NCBI GenBank assembly: GCA_002243285.1
Contig: CP022585.1
Coordinates: 1,394,669 to 1,458,668 of the forward strand
Source: Candidatus Fluviicola riflensis
GTDB lineage: Bacteria > Bacteroidota > Bacteroidia > Flavobacteriales_D > Crocinitomicaceae
Direction: 5' to 3'
DNA: 64,000 nt
Under the pieces are notes generated by a model. That model had not been told where the DNA came from. It made no database searches and saw nothing but the letters and a program-made list of their open reading frames with translations. The position numbers were made by a program, and so were the translations under genes. Below, one piece after another: positions 17,179-25,945 of this stretch (position 1 is its first letter; every line of letters starts with the position of its first letter).

Positions 17179-17304
17179 TCACCACAAAGACACAAAAAAA
17201 GACAAATTTGACGTGTTACAAAGATCACAAAGACGTTTCAGGTAGATCGCCTTTGTGTTCTTAATAAGTCATGTTCATCAAAAAGCTTTGTGTCTTTGTG
17301 GTGA
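17179..17304. repeat. Intergenic hairpin repeat family A, copy 1 (126 bp)
   Basis: Perfect 18-bp terminal inverted repeat, tcaccacaaagacacaaa at 17179-17196 and its complement at 17287-17304, with a second imperfect nested inverted repeat inside (gatcacaaag / ctttgtgttc). A T-run follows the right arm. It lies between two convergent genes and may end transcription from the left. The second copy is at 45736-45863. Confidence 0.8.
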
Positions 17305-17311
17305 TTTTTTT

Positions 17312-17590
17312 CTATAGAACATCCCGATACTCCGGGACTTTATCAAAAACACTCCTGGCAAACGGACAAAGCGGAATGATTTTGATCCCACGTTCGCGGG
17401 CAAATTCCACTGCTTTTGCAACTAGTTGCTTCCCAGCATTCTTTCCACGTAAAACAGGATCAACTTCTGTATGCTCAATAATGATGCGATCATCGCCGCT
17501 CCACACATAAGTCATCAATGCAACGCGTTTGCCTTCCTGTTCGATATAAAATCTGCCTTTTGGCAATTGTTCCTTCTGAAGTATTTCCAT
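17312..17590 (-). CDS. Small GNAT-family N-acetyltransferase (YjdJ/NATD1-like)
   Basis: 92 residues, the length of the compact GNAT subfamily. Key segments are IIEHTEVDPVLRGKNAGKQLVAKAVEFARERG, which carries the acetyl-CoA pyrophosphate loop (RGKNAG), and the C-terminal IIPLCPFARSVFDKVPEY typical of these proteins. Substrate unknown. It lies four bases after the preceding minus-strand gene, so the two form an operon. Confidence 0.88.
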   Translation of the reverse strand: MEILQKEQLPKGRFYIEQEGKRVALMTYVWSGDDRIIIEHTEVDPVLRGKNAGKQLVAKAVEFARERGIKIIPLCPFARSVFDKVPEYRDVL

Positions 17591-17594
17591 ATCG

Positions 17595-17900
17595 TTACGA
17601 ATGAACGTTTAATTTTTTCATTAACTCGTCAGCTACCGGATCGCTGTAAATACCATAACTATTTACGAGAACACCTTTTATCTCCCGGTCGTTTGAAGCA
17701 ATGGCATATAAAATGGCGGAATCGTCCGGATTTGATTCTCCTTCAAATCGAAAGAACTTATCTACCTGGAAATCGCTGGGGCAGAGTTCGAGTTTATTAT
17801 CTCCATATCGGATACATTCAGAACTGAGATTAAAATCTTCGGTATAGCCCTGTTTGCGTAAAGCATCCATGGCTTCTGTTAATGTGGCGTAACTTTCCAT
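17595..17900 (-). CDS. Small conserved protein of unknown function
   Basis: 101 residues beginning MESYATLTEAMDALRKQGYTEDFNL. From memory, short flavobacterial proteins of this type are often labelled phosphoribosylpyrophosphate synthetase, but this one is far too short and lacks any PRPP-binding motif, so that label should not be used. It has an acidic, probably alpha/beta fold (DKFFRFEGESNPDDSAILYAIAS). It is co-transcribed with the small GNAT gene downstream. Confidence 0.75.
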   Translation of the reverse strand: MESYATLTEAMDALRKQGYTEDFNLSSECIRYGDNKLELCPSDFQVDKFFRFEGESNPDDSAILYAIASNDREIKGVLVNSYGIYSDPVADELMKKLNVHS

Positions 17901-18020
17901 AGCGTGGTAATTTGTATGTTTCTATCTGTTAAGTTGCCAAAAAATAACGAATAAATGAACGAAATTTGGTTTAATTAACCTATTATGGAAAACCGCTACA
18001 AACTTTGGGAAATACAGGAA

Positions 18021-18779
18021 TCACCCTTCAAACTTCTCCAGTGTCAATTCTTCACCATCAAAGACAGCATAGGTGTTATAATGCAGCCATTCGCCCAGGT
18101 TGATGTAGCGGGAATTCTCATTTAAACGAATATCCATGGGCAAATGACGGTGGCCGAATACAAAATAATCACGGTGTTTTTCCTTCAGTTGTTCTTTGGA
18201 ATAAATCACCAGCCATTCGTTTTCTTCACCTAAGAATTGACTGTCGGTATCGCCGGTTGCAGCGCGGCTTTTTCGCGACCAGAAGTTAGCCATTCCGATG
18301 CCGAAGTTAGGATGAAGTCTCGCAAAACACCAGCGTGTCCAGCGGGCTTCAAAACAGCGTTTCATGAATTTGTACCACTTGTCGCCAGGCCCCAAACCAT
18401 CACCATGCCCGATGAAAAACGTTTTTCCGTTCCATTCCCGTTCGATGTTGGAGCGATTCACTGTAACGCCCAATTCTTTGGGGAAATAATCAAACATCCA
18501 CATGTCGTGATTGCCGGTAAAAAAATGAACGGGAATTCCGCGATCAGTCAACTCGGCGATTTTCCCCTGCAAACGAACGAAACCTTTCGGAATGGCATGT
18601 TTGTATTCAAACCAGAAGTCGAAAAGATCGCCTACAAGGAAAATTTCGTGTGCGTCGTCTTCAATGGAAGTGAGCCAGCGTACAACTTTCTTCTCGCGTT
18701 CCAAACTGCTTTCAGCATTGGGAACACCGAGGTGAAAATCGGATGCGAAGTATATTTTTTTTCCTTCTGGAAGTGTCAT
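18021..18779 (-). CDS. lpxH: UDP-2,3-diacylglucosamine diphosphatase (LpxH-type)
   Basis: 252 residues of the calcineurin-like metallophosphoesterase fold with every metal motif in order: ASDFHLG, VGDLFDFWFEY, GNHDMW, IGHGDGLGPGD and FGHRHLP. The GDLFDFWFEY form is typical of LpxH/LpxH2 enzymes of lipid A synthesis, which convert UDP-2,3-diacylglucosamine to lipid X. The ATG at 18779 was preferred to an in-frame TTG just before it. It is the last gene of a minus-strand run behind two TlpA genes. lpxK, a later step of the same pathway, is at 25914. Confidence 0.88.
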   Translation of the reverse strand: MTLPEGKKIYFASDFHLGVPNAESSLEREKKVVRWLTSIEDDAHEIFLVGDLFDFWFEYKHAIPKGFVRLQGKIAELTDRGIPVHFFTGNHDMWMFDYFPKELGVTVNRSNIEREWNGKTFFIGHGDGLGPGDKWYKFMKRCFEARWTRWCFARLHPNFGIGMANFWSRKSRAATGDTDSQFLGEENEWLVIYSKEQLKEKHRDYFVFGHRHLPMDIRLNENSRYINLGEWLHYNTYAVFDGEELTLEKFEG

Positions 18780-18789
18780 CAAACCAGGC

Positions 18790-19905
18790 TTAGAATCCGA
18801 AGATTGTTTTCAAGGCCTGCTCAAGTTCCACTCCGCGAAGTTTGGTATCGATGATGTTCCCTTCTTTGTCTACCAGTACTGTAAATGGAATTCCGCTTAC
18901 ATGGTATGCACGCGCAGCTTCATTGGCCCATTTTTTCAAATCGGAAACATGATATGGCCACACCAGTTTGTCTTTTTCAATAGCAGCAAGCCAGTTGACT
19001 TTGTTATCATCCAGCGAAACACTCAGTACAGTGAAACCGGCATCTTTGTATTTGTTGTAGAGCTTCACTACGTTCGGATTTTCCTTTCTGCAAGGTCCGC
19101 ACCACGATGCCCAAAAGTCGATCAAGACTACTTTTCCTTTTAAATCGGACAGCGAAACCGGTTTCCCGTTTACATCATTCTGGGTAAAATTGGGAGCAGG
19201 TTTTCCGGAAGCCAGGATGTTTTTGGCCTCGTTTTGTTTTTTCAGCTGCAGGTATTGCGCATAAGTCGCGTCGATAGTAGGGCAACCTTTGAACGATTGA
19301 TTCAATTGTTTCACCACTGATTCATAAGTGCTGAATTCTTTGTCGAGGTCAAATGTACTTAGAACGGGCAGCAATGCCGGTGAGTTAGGATTTTGCGCAA
19401 TAAATCGCTGGCGAAATGCGCTAAACTGCATGTATTCCTGTTGCAGCGATTGATTGATGGATACCTGCTGATCAGGATAGCGTTTCAAATAGGCTGCTGA
19501 AGAATCGCGTTTTGCATTAAAAAGCACCATTTGATTCACAAATTCATTCAACGCAACAGATTCATCCGAACCTGTAATGTTGTTGAAAGCGCCCAGGTTT
19601 TTGCCATCGGCATTGATGCGCAATTTTAAGCTGTCACGCAGAATGATATTGATATGCTGCTTGCCCACACGGAACACATAATAATCTTTTGAAGGTAATG
19701 TTCCTTTCAGTAGAAAGTTGCCCTTTCGGTCGATTTTTGTTCCTATAAAGTTTTTATAACCGCCTTGTGACAGCGATTGTCCAATGAAAACAGAATCTGC
19801 TTTATTCGTATTGAATACATTGCCCGATATTTCAACCGTAATGGGTTTTTGCGCTGCAATTCCCCAGCAGGTAAAAAGCGTCACTACTAATGCTGTCAAT
19901 TTCAT
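18790..19905 (-). CDS. TlpA-family thioredoxin-fold protein with DUF4369 domain
   Basis: 371 residues with a signal peptide (MKLTALVVTLFTCWGIAAQ) followed by a DUF4369-like beta domain (residues ~22-100), a helical linker and a C-terminal thioredoxin domain with the active site WCGPC (Cys269, Cys272). It is a periplasmic thiol-disulfide protein. The start at 19905 was chosen because the longer frame adds 18 residues before the signal peptide. It is ten bases downstream of its paralogue, and the segments around the active site are nearly identical in DNA sequence. Confidence 0.9.
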   Translation of the reverse strand: MKLTALVVTLFTCWGIAAQKPITVEISGNVFNTNKADSVFIGQSLSQGGYKNFIGTKIDRKGNFLLKGTLPSKDYYVFRVGKQHINIILRDSLKLRINADGKNLGAFNNITGSDESVALNEFVNQMVLFNAKRDSSAAYLKRYPDQQVSINQSLQQEYMQFSAFRQRFIAQNPNSPALLPVLSTFDLDKEFSTYESVVKQLNQSFKGCPTIDATYAQYLQLKKQNEAKNILASGKPAPNFTQNDVNGKPVSLSDLKGKVVLIDFWASWCGPCRKENPNVVKLYNKYKDAGFTVLSVSLDDNKVNWLAAIEKDKLVWPYHVSDLKKWANEAARAYHVSGIPFTVLVDKEGNIIDTKLRGVELEQALKTIFGF

Positions 19906-19915
19906 ACAAGTTATT

Positions 19916-21076
19916 TTAGTTGAGAACTTCTTCCAATTTTTGTTCCAATTCTGCACCACGCAGGTTCACACCTACAATATTTCCTTCTTTGTTTACCAAA
20001 ACGGTATACGGAATGGCATTAAAGCCGTAAAGTTGCGTCATTGGTGTTTGCCAGCCCAATAAATCACTGACGTGATTGGGCCAGATTAAACCGTCGTCAG
20101 CGATTGCTTTTTTCCAGGCCGCCGGATCTTCATCAAGCGACACTGAAAACACTTCAAACCCTTTGGATTTGAACTTTTTGTACATCTTAACCACGTTCGG
20201 ATTTTCCTTTCTGCAAGGACCGCACCATGATGCCCAGAAATCGATCAATACAACCTTTCCTTTTAAAGAAGATAAACGCAGTTCGGTTCCGGCCGGATTT
20301 TTCATCGCAATCTCAGGCGCCGTCAGTGTTCCCGAATTAAATTGCGCGTAGTTGTTATACTGGCCTTCGATTTGGGCCAATTGTTGACTCAATGTTGCAG
20401 TAAATGGAGATTCGCTGTGCTCTTTCAGGTAAGCGGCTTCCATTTTTTTTAAGACTTCCAGGTTTTCCGGATTCCAATGTTCAATTCCCAATTCCTGTGT
20501 TGGGACCAATAAACTGGCTAAAATCAGGTTCACTGAGTTCCCCGGATCAGCACTGACTTGTTTTCTCAAAAAGGCATCCAGGGGTTTACGCAATTCCAAA
20601 TACTTTTCAATGCGTGCTTCGTCTTCAGTGATTTTCGGTAATTCCTCCATCTGAGCTTCCGAAAATGCTTTGAACAATTTCATGTATTTCATTAGTGGTT
20701 TTGCCCATGGAGCACCACTCATTTTCGGAGCAACGGCAAAATCTTTCAGCGAACCGCTGATAACCGCTCTGTCATTGATATCCAATGGCAATACAATCGC
20801 ATTTGCAGGATCGTTCCCAATGGTCATGGAATAAACGCCCAATCCGGGAATATTGCCGTCAAGGACATATTTTCCGTCGGAATTGGTCATTGTTTCAGCA
20901 ACTGCGATCGTTCCGTTGGGCGAAGAAGCTTCGATCTTCACTTTTTGCAAGGAAGCTCCGGTAATGGTTCCTTCGAGGTGAAAATTGTTGGCCAGTTCTT
21001 CGGAACTTTCTTCATCCGAAGATCCGCAGGCGGTTAAACCTAACAACAGCAACAAAAAAGCGCAGTACTTTACCAT
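19916..21076 (-). CDS. TlpA-family lipoprotein with DUF4369-like domain
   Basis: 386 residues with lipobox LTAC (lipidated Cys17), then a DUF4369-like domain (FHLEGTITGASLQKVKIEA...), a helical linker and a thioredoxin domain with WCGPC (Cys285, Cys288). It shares its layout with the gene just downstream, but this copy is membrane-anchored while the other is soluble, so the pair may act at two places in the periplasm. It starts one base after the gatB stop, which means shared transcription. Confidence 0.9.
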   Translation of the reverse strand: MVKYCAFLLLLLGLTACGSSDEESSEELANNFHLEGTITGASLQKVKIEASSPNGTIAVAETMTNSDGKYVLDGNIPGLGVYSMTIGNDPANAIVLPLDINDRAVISGSLKDFAVAPKMSGAPWAKPLMKYMKLFKAFSEAQMEELPKITEDEARIEKYLELRKPLDAFLRKQVSADPGNSVNLILASLLVPTQELGIEHWNPENLEVLKKMEAAYLKEHSESPFTATLSQQLAQIEGQYNNYAQFNSGTLTAPEIAMKNPAGTELRLSSLKGKVVLIDFWASWCGPCRKENPNVVKMYKKFKSKGFEVFSVSLDEDPAAWKKAIADDGLIWPNHVSDLLGWQTPMTQLYGFNAIPYTVLVNKEGNIVGVNLRGAELEQKLEEVLN

Positions 21077-21077
21077 T

Positions 21078-22532
21078 TTATAGTTCTTGTATTAATTGAC
21101 GCAACAACTGGTTGGCTACTTTCGGATCGGCTTTTCCGCCCGAAACGCGCATCAATTGTCCCATAAAAAATCCGGTTAATTGATTTTCACCACCTTTAAA
21201 ACGTGCAACTTCGTCGGGATGTTGCTCGAAAACGGTCAAAATAAATTGTTTCAGGCTGTCAGAATCCGATTCCTGGATCAAATTCAAGGATTCGGCCAGC
21301 TTGGCAACATCGGCTTCCGGTTGTTCGATCAACGCAGGGAATAATTTCTGTGAAGCCGCTGAATGCGATACTTTTCCGCTATCGATTAGCGTCACCAACG
21401 CACCAATCTGTTTTGCCTGAATTGGGAATTGTTCCATTTCAAGCCCGTTTTGGTTAAGGTACGATTTCACATCGCCCATTACCCAGTTGGCGGCCGATTT
21501 ATAATTGGAAGTAGATTTAATGACTTCTTCGAAATACAAGGCAATTGCTTTCGAATCGGTCAAAATGCCGGCATCGTATTCTGATAAATGCAGCTGTCTG
21601 GTATATTTTTCAAACAATTCCCGCGGAAGGGCCGGCATCAATGCTTTTTGTTGTGCGACATATACTTCGTCCACAACAATCGGTTGTAAATCCGGTTCGG
21701 GGAAATAACGGTAATCGTTGGCTGCTTCTTTCGAACGCATGGAAATTGTAATCCCTTTCAAGGCATCGAAACTTCGGGTTTCCTGGGAAAGTGTTCCATT
21801 GGCTTCAAGCACACCAATCTGGCGTTCCACCTCAAAATCGATGGCGCGCTGCACATTTCGCATGGAGTTCATGTTTTTTACTTCCACTTTCGTCCCGAAT
21901 TCCATGGCGCCTTTCAAACGAACAGAAACATTGGCATCGCAACGCAGGGAACCTTCTTCCATGTTTCCATCGCAAATATCAAGGTAGCGCACCAAACGAC
22001 GCACTTCTGTCACATAATTGTAAGCTTCTGTACTGGAACGTAAATCGGGTTCTGAAACGATCTCCAAAAGTGGCGTTCCTGCACGGTTCAAATCGACCAG
22101 AGTGTCGTAAACATCCACATCGTGAATGGATTTTCCCGCATCTTCTTCCATGTGGATGCGTGTGAGCCCGATGCGTTTTTCAACACCGTTTTCGTCTTTG
22201 ATATAAAGCTGACCACCTGTGCAAATAGGGGTAGTGTCCTGTGTAATCTGGTATCCTTTTGGAAGATCGGGATAGAAATAATTCTTGCGGGCAAAATGTT
22301 GTTCTTTCGAAATGGTTGCTCCGCAGGCCAATCCCAGTTTCACGGCAAATTCGATGGTTTTTTTATTCATTACGGGCAACGTACCCGGGTGTCCGAGTGT
22401 CACAACGCTGACATTGGTGTTCGGATGTGCACCGTATTCATTGATGTCGGAAGAATAAGCCTTCGTTTTGGTGAGTAGCTGCGCATGGACTTCAAGCCCA
22501 ATCACTACTTCGTATTTTTCTTTTAAGGGCAT
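21078..22532 (-). CDS. gatB: Asp-tRNA(Asn)/Glu-tRNA(Gln) amidotransferase subunit B
   Basis: 484 residues, normal for GatB. It has the family start YEVVIGLEVHAQLLTKTKAYS, the hallmark KNYFYPDLPKGYQITQ, and RIHMEEDAGKSIH, then the C-terminal YqeY-like tRNA-binding domain. GatB works with GatA and GatC to convert misacylated Glu-tRNA(Gln) or Asp-tRNA(Asn). gatA and gatC are not in the window. It is the first gene of a run that continues with two TlpA-type genes and lpxH, an association with no clear functional logic. Confidence 0.97.
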   Translation of the reverse strand: MPLKEKYEVVIGLEVHAQLLTKTKAYSSDINEYGAHPNTNVSVVTLGHPGTLPVMNKKTIEFAVKLGLACGATISKEQHFARKNYFYPDLPKGYQITQDTTPICTGGQLYIKDENGVEKRIGLTRIHMEEDAGKSIHDVDVYDTLVDLNRAGTPLLEIVSEPDLRSSTEAYNYVTEVRRLVRYLDICDGNMEEGSLRCDANVSVRLKGAMEFGTKVEVKNMNSMRNVQRAIDFEVERQIGVLEANGTLSQETRSFDALKGITISMRSKEAANDYRYFPEPDLQPIVVDEVYVAQQKALMPALPRELFEKYTRQLHLSEYDAGILTDSKAIALYFEEVIKSTSNYKSAANWVMGDVKSYLNQNGLEMEQFPIQAKQIGALVTLIDSGKVSHSAASQKLFPALIEQPEADVAKLAESLNLIQESDSDSLKQFILTVFEQHPDEVARFKGGENQLTGFFMGQLMRVSGGKADPKVANQLLRQLIQEL

Positions 22533-22637
22533 ATCGAATTTTAACTGAGCAACAAATTTCGAGTTTTTTTGCCGATTACTGACCTTAAATGCGCTCTTTT
22601 TTGAATTATAATGCGATTTGAAGGAGAGTCATCTGCT

Positions 22638-23192
22638 TTAGCGGAGTAAAGTGTTTAGCGGTACAGGTTTTCCGGTAATTAATGATTTTCCATTGGAGCT
22701 GATGTCGGTCATGACAAAATCACCATCCAGAATTTTAACGTGGACATAATTTCTTGATGTTGAATTCCGTGATAACTTAGATTCTACGCGCTTGGCCTTG
22801 TTTTCTTCCAGAAAGAAACGCTTGAAAGGAAGCCGGATACTGATCTTATTTTTGGGTTTAGCATACAATTTCAACTTTAGCGAATGTTCTGTTTTTGTGT
22901 GTGACAGTTGTTTGATTTTTGCTCCGGTACTGTCTTGTTCAAATTCGGCATAAACAATATCATACCGCTTAAAATCATTCGGATTATCTAAAGAACACGT
23001 CAAAGGTTGAACATTCAGGCTCACGTACCTTCCCTGGAAAAAATCGTACGGATCAACTGGTCGAATGCTGAACATGTATTCTTTTCCCTCTTCAATAACC
23101 TGTTCTTTCGCAGCAATAAAAAAAAGCGGAAAAGTCAGCTGAATGATGGATACAACAGCCAATCCAATGAGTAGTTTAGTTCTTGTTTTCAT
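22638..23192 (-). CDS. GDYXXLXY-type membrane-anchored protein
   Basis: 184 residues with one N-terminal membrane segment (LLIGLAVVSIIQLTFPLFFIAA) and, early in the external part, the motif DPYDFFQGRYVSLNV, a variant of the family signature GDYxxLxY. The rest is a small beta-rich domain. These proteins are almost always found beside a DUF2157 membrane protein, as here: it overlaps the upstream gene by 17 bases. Function unknown. Confidence 0.8.
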   Translation of the reverse strand: MKTRTKLLIGLAVVSIIQLTFPLFFIAAKEQVIEEGKEYMFSIRPVDPYDFFQGRYVSLNVQPLTCSLDNPNDFKRYDIVYAEFEQDSTGAKIKQLSHTKTEHSLKLKLYAKPKNKISIRLPFKRFFLEENKAKRVESKLSRNSTSRNYVHVKILDGDFVMTDISSNGKSLITGKPVPLNTLLR

Positions 23193-24996
23193 GCTTTCTG
23201 CTTTTTAGAATAAGGTAATTCGCAAAAAAGAAACTACTTCCGATCAGAATGAATAAAATTCCTTTTACAGTAAGTGACATTTTAAGATCGAAGAAACGGC
23301 AGGTCATTACCAAACCGATCAGGCCCAGGGAAAGATTCGCAACAGTTAAGTTGGATTTTTTTGCACTGAAAATGAGCATGATAATTCCGGTGAATAACAG
23401 TAGAATGGAGAATAAGTGTTCAAGGTTAACGGATGAAACACATCCGATCCAGATCAGTGCCGGAACTAACAAACTGAAAATTGCTGGAAATCCGTTTAAA
23501 TGATCCATCAACTGCGCGCGAACTTTTATCGTATTGATAATCATCGCAAGACAAATTAAACCGATCAGGCTCAATTCAAAATGGCCTACCGGTTTAACTG
23601 AGGTTTTAACGGCCATCCAAAATCCTCCGAAACTGGCAATAAGCAAGAATAAAAATTGAAAGCAGAGAATAATGATATGATCTGCGCTTAACGTGTTCTT
23701 CGATTTTTCCTGAAGCAAGGGTATAGGAGCTAAATAATACAAGCTTGGAATGAGGGAAAGAAGGAAAAAACTTAACGGGCCGCTTACTTCGTAAGACAGG
23801 CTTAAAATGATCATAGAGAGTATTCCCAATGTAGGATAAATTTGCCATTCATCCTTTCTGTTTTGGGCTAAATGAACTACCAGAAAAGTAACAAGCAATA
23901 AACTAATCTGATAGGACGGAAAGGCGTTCATTCCCAAATAATCCATCAAAATAAACGGTACTGGAAACAAAATGATCCACTTGTAGAGATGATGGATTGT
24001 CATTTTCTCTTTGGAAAAATAACGGACTAACTGAAAAATGCCCAACCCAAATAACAGCGGAATGAAGAGGAGCCGGTAATCATGTGTATCGACCTCCAGG
24101 ATTTTTTCAAATCCCCATTTTTTGTTGAATAAAAGATAGGTTAAGGTTAAACTCACGCCGACGTATCCTATGATACTCATAACGGTGGGATACCTGTTTG
24201 TTGTACGAAGGAATATACTTGATCCGAAGAGATGAAAATTAGCTAATACTAAAAATAGAATGAGCCAAATGGATGCATGAGGACCGTTGATACTTGCAAT
24301 GGCACTTAAGCAAACAACCACTGGTACAAATAGCTGGTGTAAAGTATAGAGTGACGACGGTTCCCGGGTAGTAAACAAACGCTTGAAATAAGGAATCAGC
24401 GTAGAAAACATCATCAGGCTGCCGAACCAGGGGATTTTGTACAACGCACTTTGGTCCATGGGATTGCTCGTGAGATTCAGAAGCATGAGGATCATTGCAC
24501 AAAATACGGCACTGTGAGATTTATTCAAATACACGATAGGTAAGCAGAGCACGCACCAGTACGTGAAAAAGTAATTCTCGATACCAGGCAGTTGATAGAT
24601 TTGCATAATAAGTGCGAGCATACTTCCTGTGGCGAGAAAACTAAAAATGGCTCCTGATTCCTGCCAGATTACATTGTCTTTTCTTTTAACTAACGTGAAA
24701 ACATTTACCAAAACAGAAATGAAAACAGGAAGGAGACTTAGTACTGTTTTTGTTGACCTGGAAAGATTATCCCAATTGTGAGCAAATAAGTAAATGATTC
24801 CAAATCCAATAAGCAACACTCCAATGATGCTCACTGTAATGATTAATCCATTGCTTTTATTGAGTTGAGATTGTTGCTGCGCATTGATTGACCGTTGTTT
24901 GTCACCTGCCAAAAAATGGGCATACATACGATCCATAGTGGATTGATCGATGATATTTTCTTGTCTGCAATCCTCTAAAAAGTTTTTTAGGTTCAT
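23176..24996 (-). CDS. DUF2157 polytopic membrane protein
   Basis: 606 residues. A short cytoplasmic N-terminus (FLEDCRQENIIDQSTMDRMYAHFLAGD) is typical of DUF2157 proteins and is followed by about 16 hydrophobic segments (first IITVSIIGVLLIGFGIIYLFAHNW). It forms an operon with the GDYXXLXY partner, whose start it overlaps. The role of this pair is not known to me. Confidence 0.8.
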   Translation of the reverse strand: MNLKNFLEDCRQENIIDQSTMDRMYAHFLAGDKQRSINAQQQSQLNKSNGLIITVSIIGVLLIGFGIIYLFAHNWDNLSRSTKTVLSLLPVFISVLVNVFTLVKRKDNVIWQESGAIFSFLATGSMLALIMQIYQLPGIENYFFTYWCVLCLPIVYLNKSHSAVFCAMILMLLNLTSNPMDQSALYKIPWFGSLMMFSTLIPYFKRLFTTREPSSLYTLHQLFVPVVVCLSAIASINGPHASIWLILFLVLANFHLFGSSIFLRTTNRYPTVMSIIGYVGVSLTLTYLLFNKKWGFEKILEVDTHDYRLLFIPLLFGLGIFQLVRYFSKEKMTIHHLYKWIILFPVPFILMDYLGMNAFPSYQISLLLVTFLVVHLAQNRKDEWQIYPTLGILSMIILSLSYEVSGPLSFFLLSLIPSLYYLAPIPLLQEKSKNTLSADHIIILCFQFLFLLIASFGGFWMAVKTSVKPVGHFELSLIGLICLAMIINTIKVRAQLMDHLNGFPAIFSLLVPALIWIGCVSSVNLEHLFSILLLFTGIIMLIFSAKKSNLTVANLSLGLIGLVMTCRFFDLKMSLTVKGILFILIGSSFFFANYLILKSRKHENKN

Positions 24997-25070
24997 GTTT
25001 TTCTTTCTAAAGTAGCAAAGAATATTAATTCTGATTAAAAGTAATGGGCCGAAGCGAAAATATTCAACAA

Positions 25071-25115
25071 AAAAGCCCCGCAGTGACTGACGAAAGAAGT
25101 CTACTGCGGGGCTTT
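25071..25115 (-). terminator. Rho-independent terminator after the phosphorylase gene
   Basis: The arms agccccgcagt and actgcggggct form a perfect 11-bp GC-rich stem; on the minus strand it is followed by a T-run. It lies 15 bases after the end of the purine nucleoside phosphorylase gene and is the best terminator in the window. Confidence 0.9.
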
Positions 25116-25129
25116 CAATTTTATTTAAA

Positions 25130-25945
25130 TCAGATGCTGGAAATAAGTTCCCGCATGATTAACGTCATTTTTGGCTCTTGGCGGCTGGCAACATCAATCA
25201 CATCCTGCAAACTCACTTTCTGAATTTTGCCCGGAACACCCAAATCGGTAATGATCGAAATAGCGAAGCACGGAATTTCCATGTGACGAGCTACAATTAC
25301 TTCCGGAATGGTCGACATTCCAACTGCGTCAGCGCCGATAGCTCTTACGTAACCGTATTCTGCCGGAGTTTCCAATGTTGGGCCTGTCAAAGCCGCATAC
25401 GTTCCAACCGAAACGCGGATATCGTTTTTCGCTGCAATATCTTTTGCCAGGGAAATCATTTTGTGATCATAAGGCTCGCTCATATCCGGGAAACGCGGTC
25501 CTAATTCGTCGATGTTTTTACCGATTAGGGGATGCGCAGGAAACAAGTTGATGTGATCGTCCAAAATCATGATTTCACCAACCACAAAGTCAGGATTCAC
25601 ACCACCTGAAGCATTGCTCACAAACAATTGCTGAATACCTAATAATTTCATGACACGTACCGGAAAAGTAACCTGCTGCATGTTGTAACCTTCGTAAAAA
25701 TGAAAGCGTCCCTGCATCGCAACCACCTGTTTTCCACCAAGGTTTCCGAAGATCAATTTCCCGGAGTGGCTTTCAACCGTTGAAACAGGAAAATGAGGAA
25801 TTTTCTCGTAAGGAATTTCATTGATGATCTCAATTTCCTTCACCAAACCACCCAATCCGGTGCCAAGAATGATTCCTACCGTTGGTTTTACGTTTGTACT
25901 TGCGCTGATAAAGTCAGCGGCTTCTTTCATTTGTTCCAGTAACAT
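25130..25945 (-). CDS. Purine-nucleoside phosphorylase (trimeric class)
   Basis: 271 residues with the motifs of trimeric PNPs: GIILGTGLGGL, VESHSGKLIFG, QGRFHFYEGY, VSNASGGVNPDF and YAALTGPTLETPAEY, then GADAVGMSTIPEVIVARH. It cleaves inosine or guanosine with phosphate to base and ribose-1-phosphate, in purine salvage. Its first 32 bases overlap the end of lpxK in another frame, so translation is coupled. A strong terminator follows. Confidence 0.95.
   Translation of the reverse strand: MLLEQMKEAADFISASTNVKPTVGIILGTGLGGLVKEIEIINEIPYEKIPHFPVSTVESHSGKLIFGNLGGKQVVAMQGRFHFYEGYNMQQVTFPVRVMKLLGIQQLFVSNASGGVNPDFVVGEIMILDDHINLFPAHPLIGKNIDELGPRFPDMSEPYDHKMISLAKDIAAKNDIRVSVGTYAALTGPTLETPAEYGYVRAIGADAVGMSTIPEVIVARHMEIPCFAISIITDLGVPGKIQKVSLQDVIDVASRQEPKMTLIMRELISSI

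Noticed and set aside
17595..17900. Phosphoribosylpyrophosphate synthetase function
   Set aside because: The protein is 101 residues and has no PRPP-binding motif; the label is a carried-over name.
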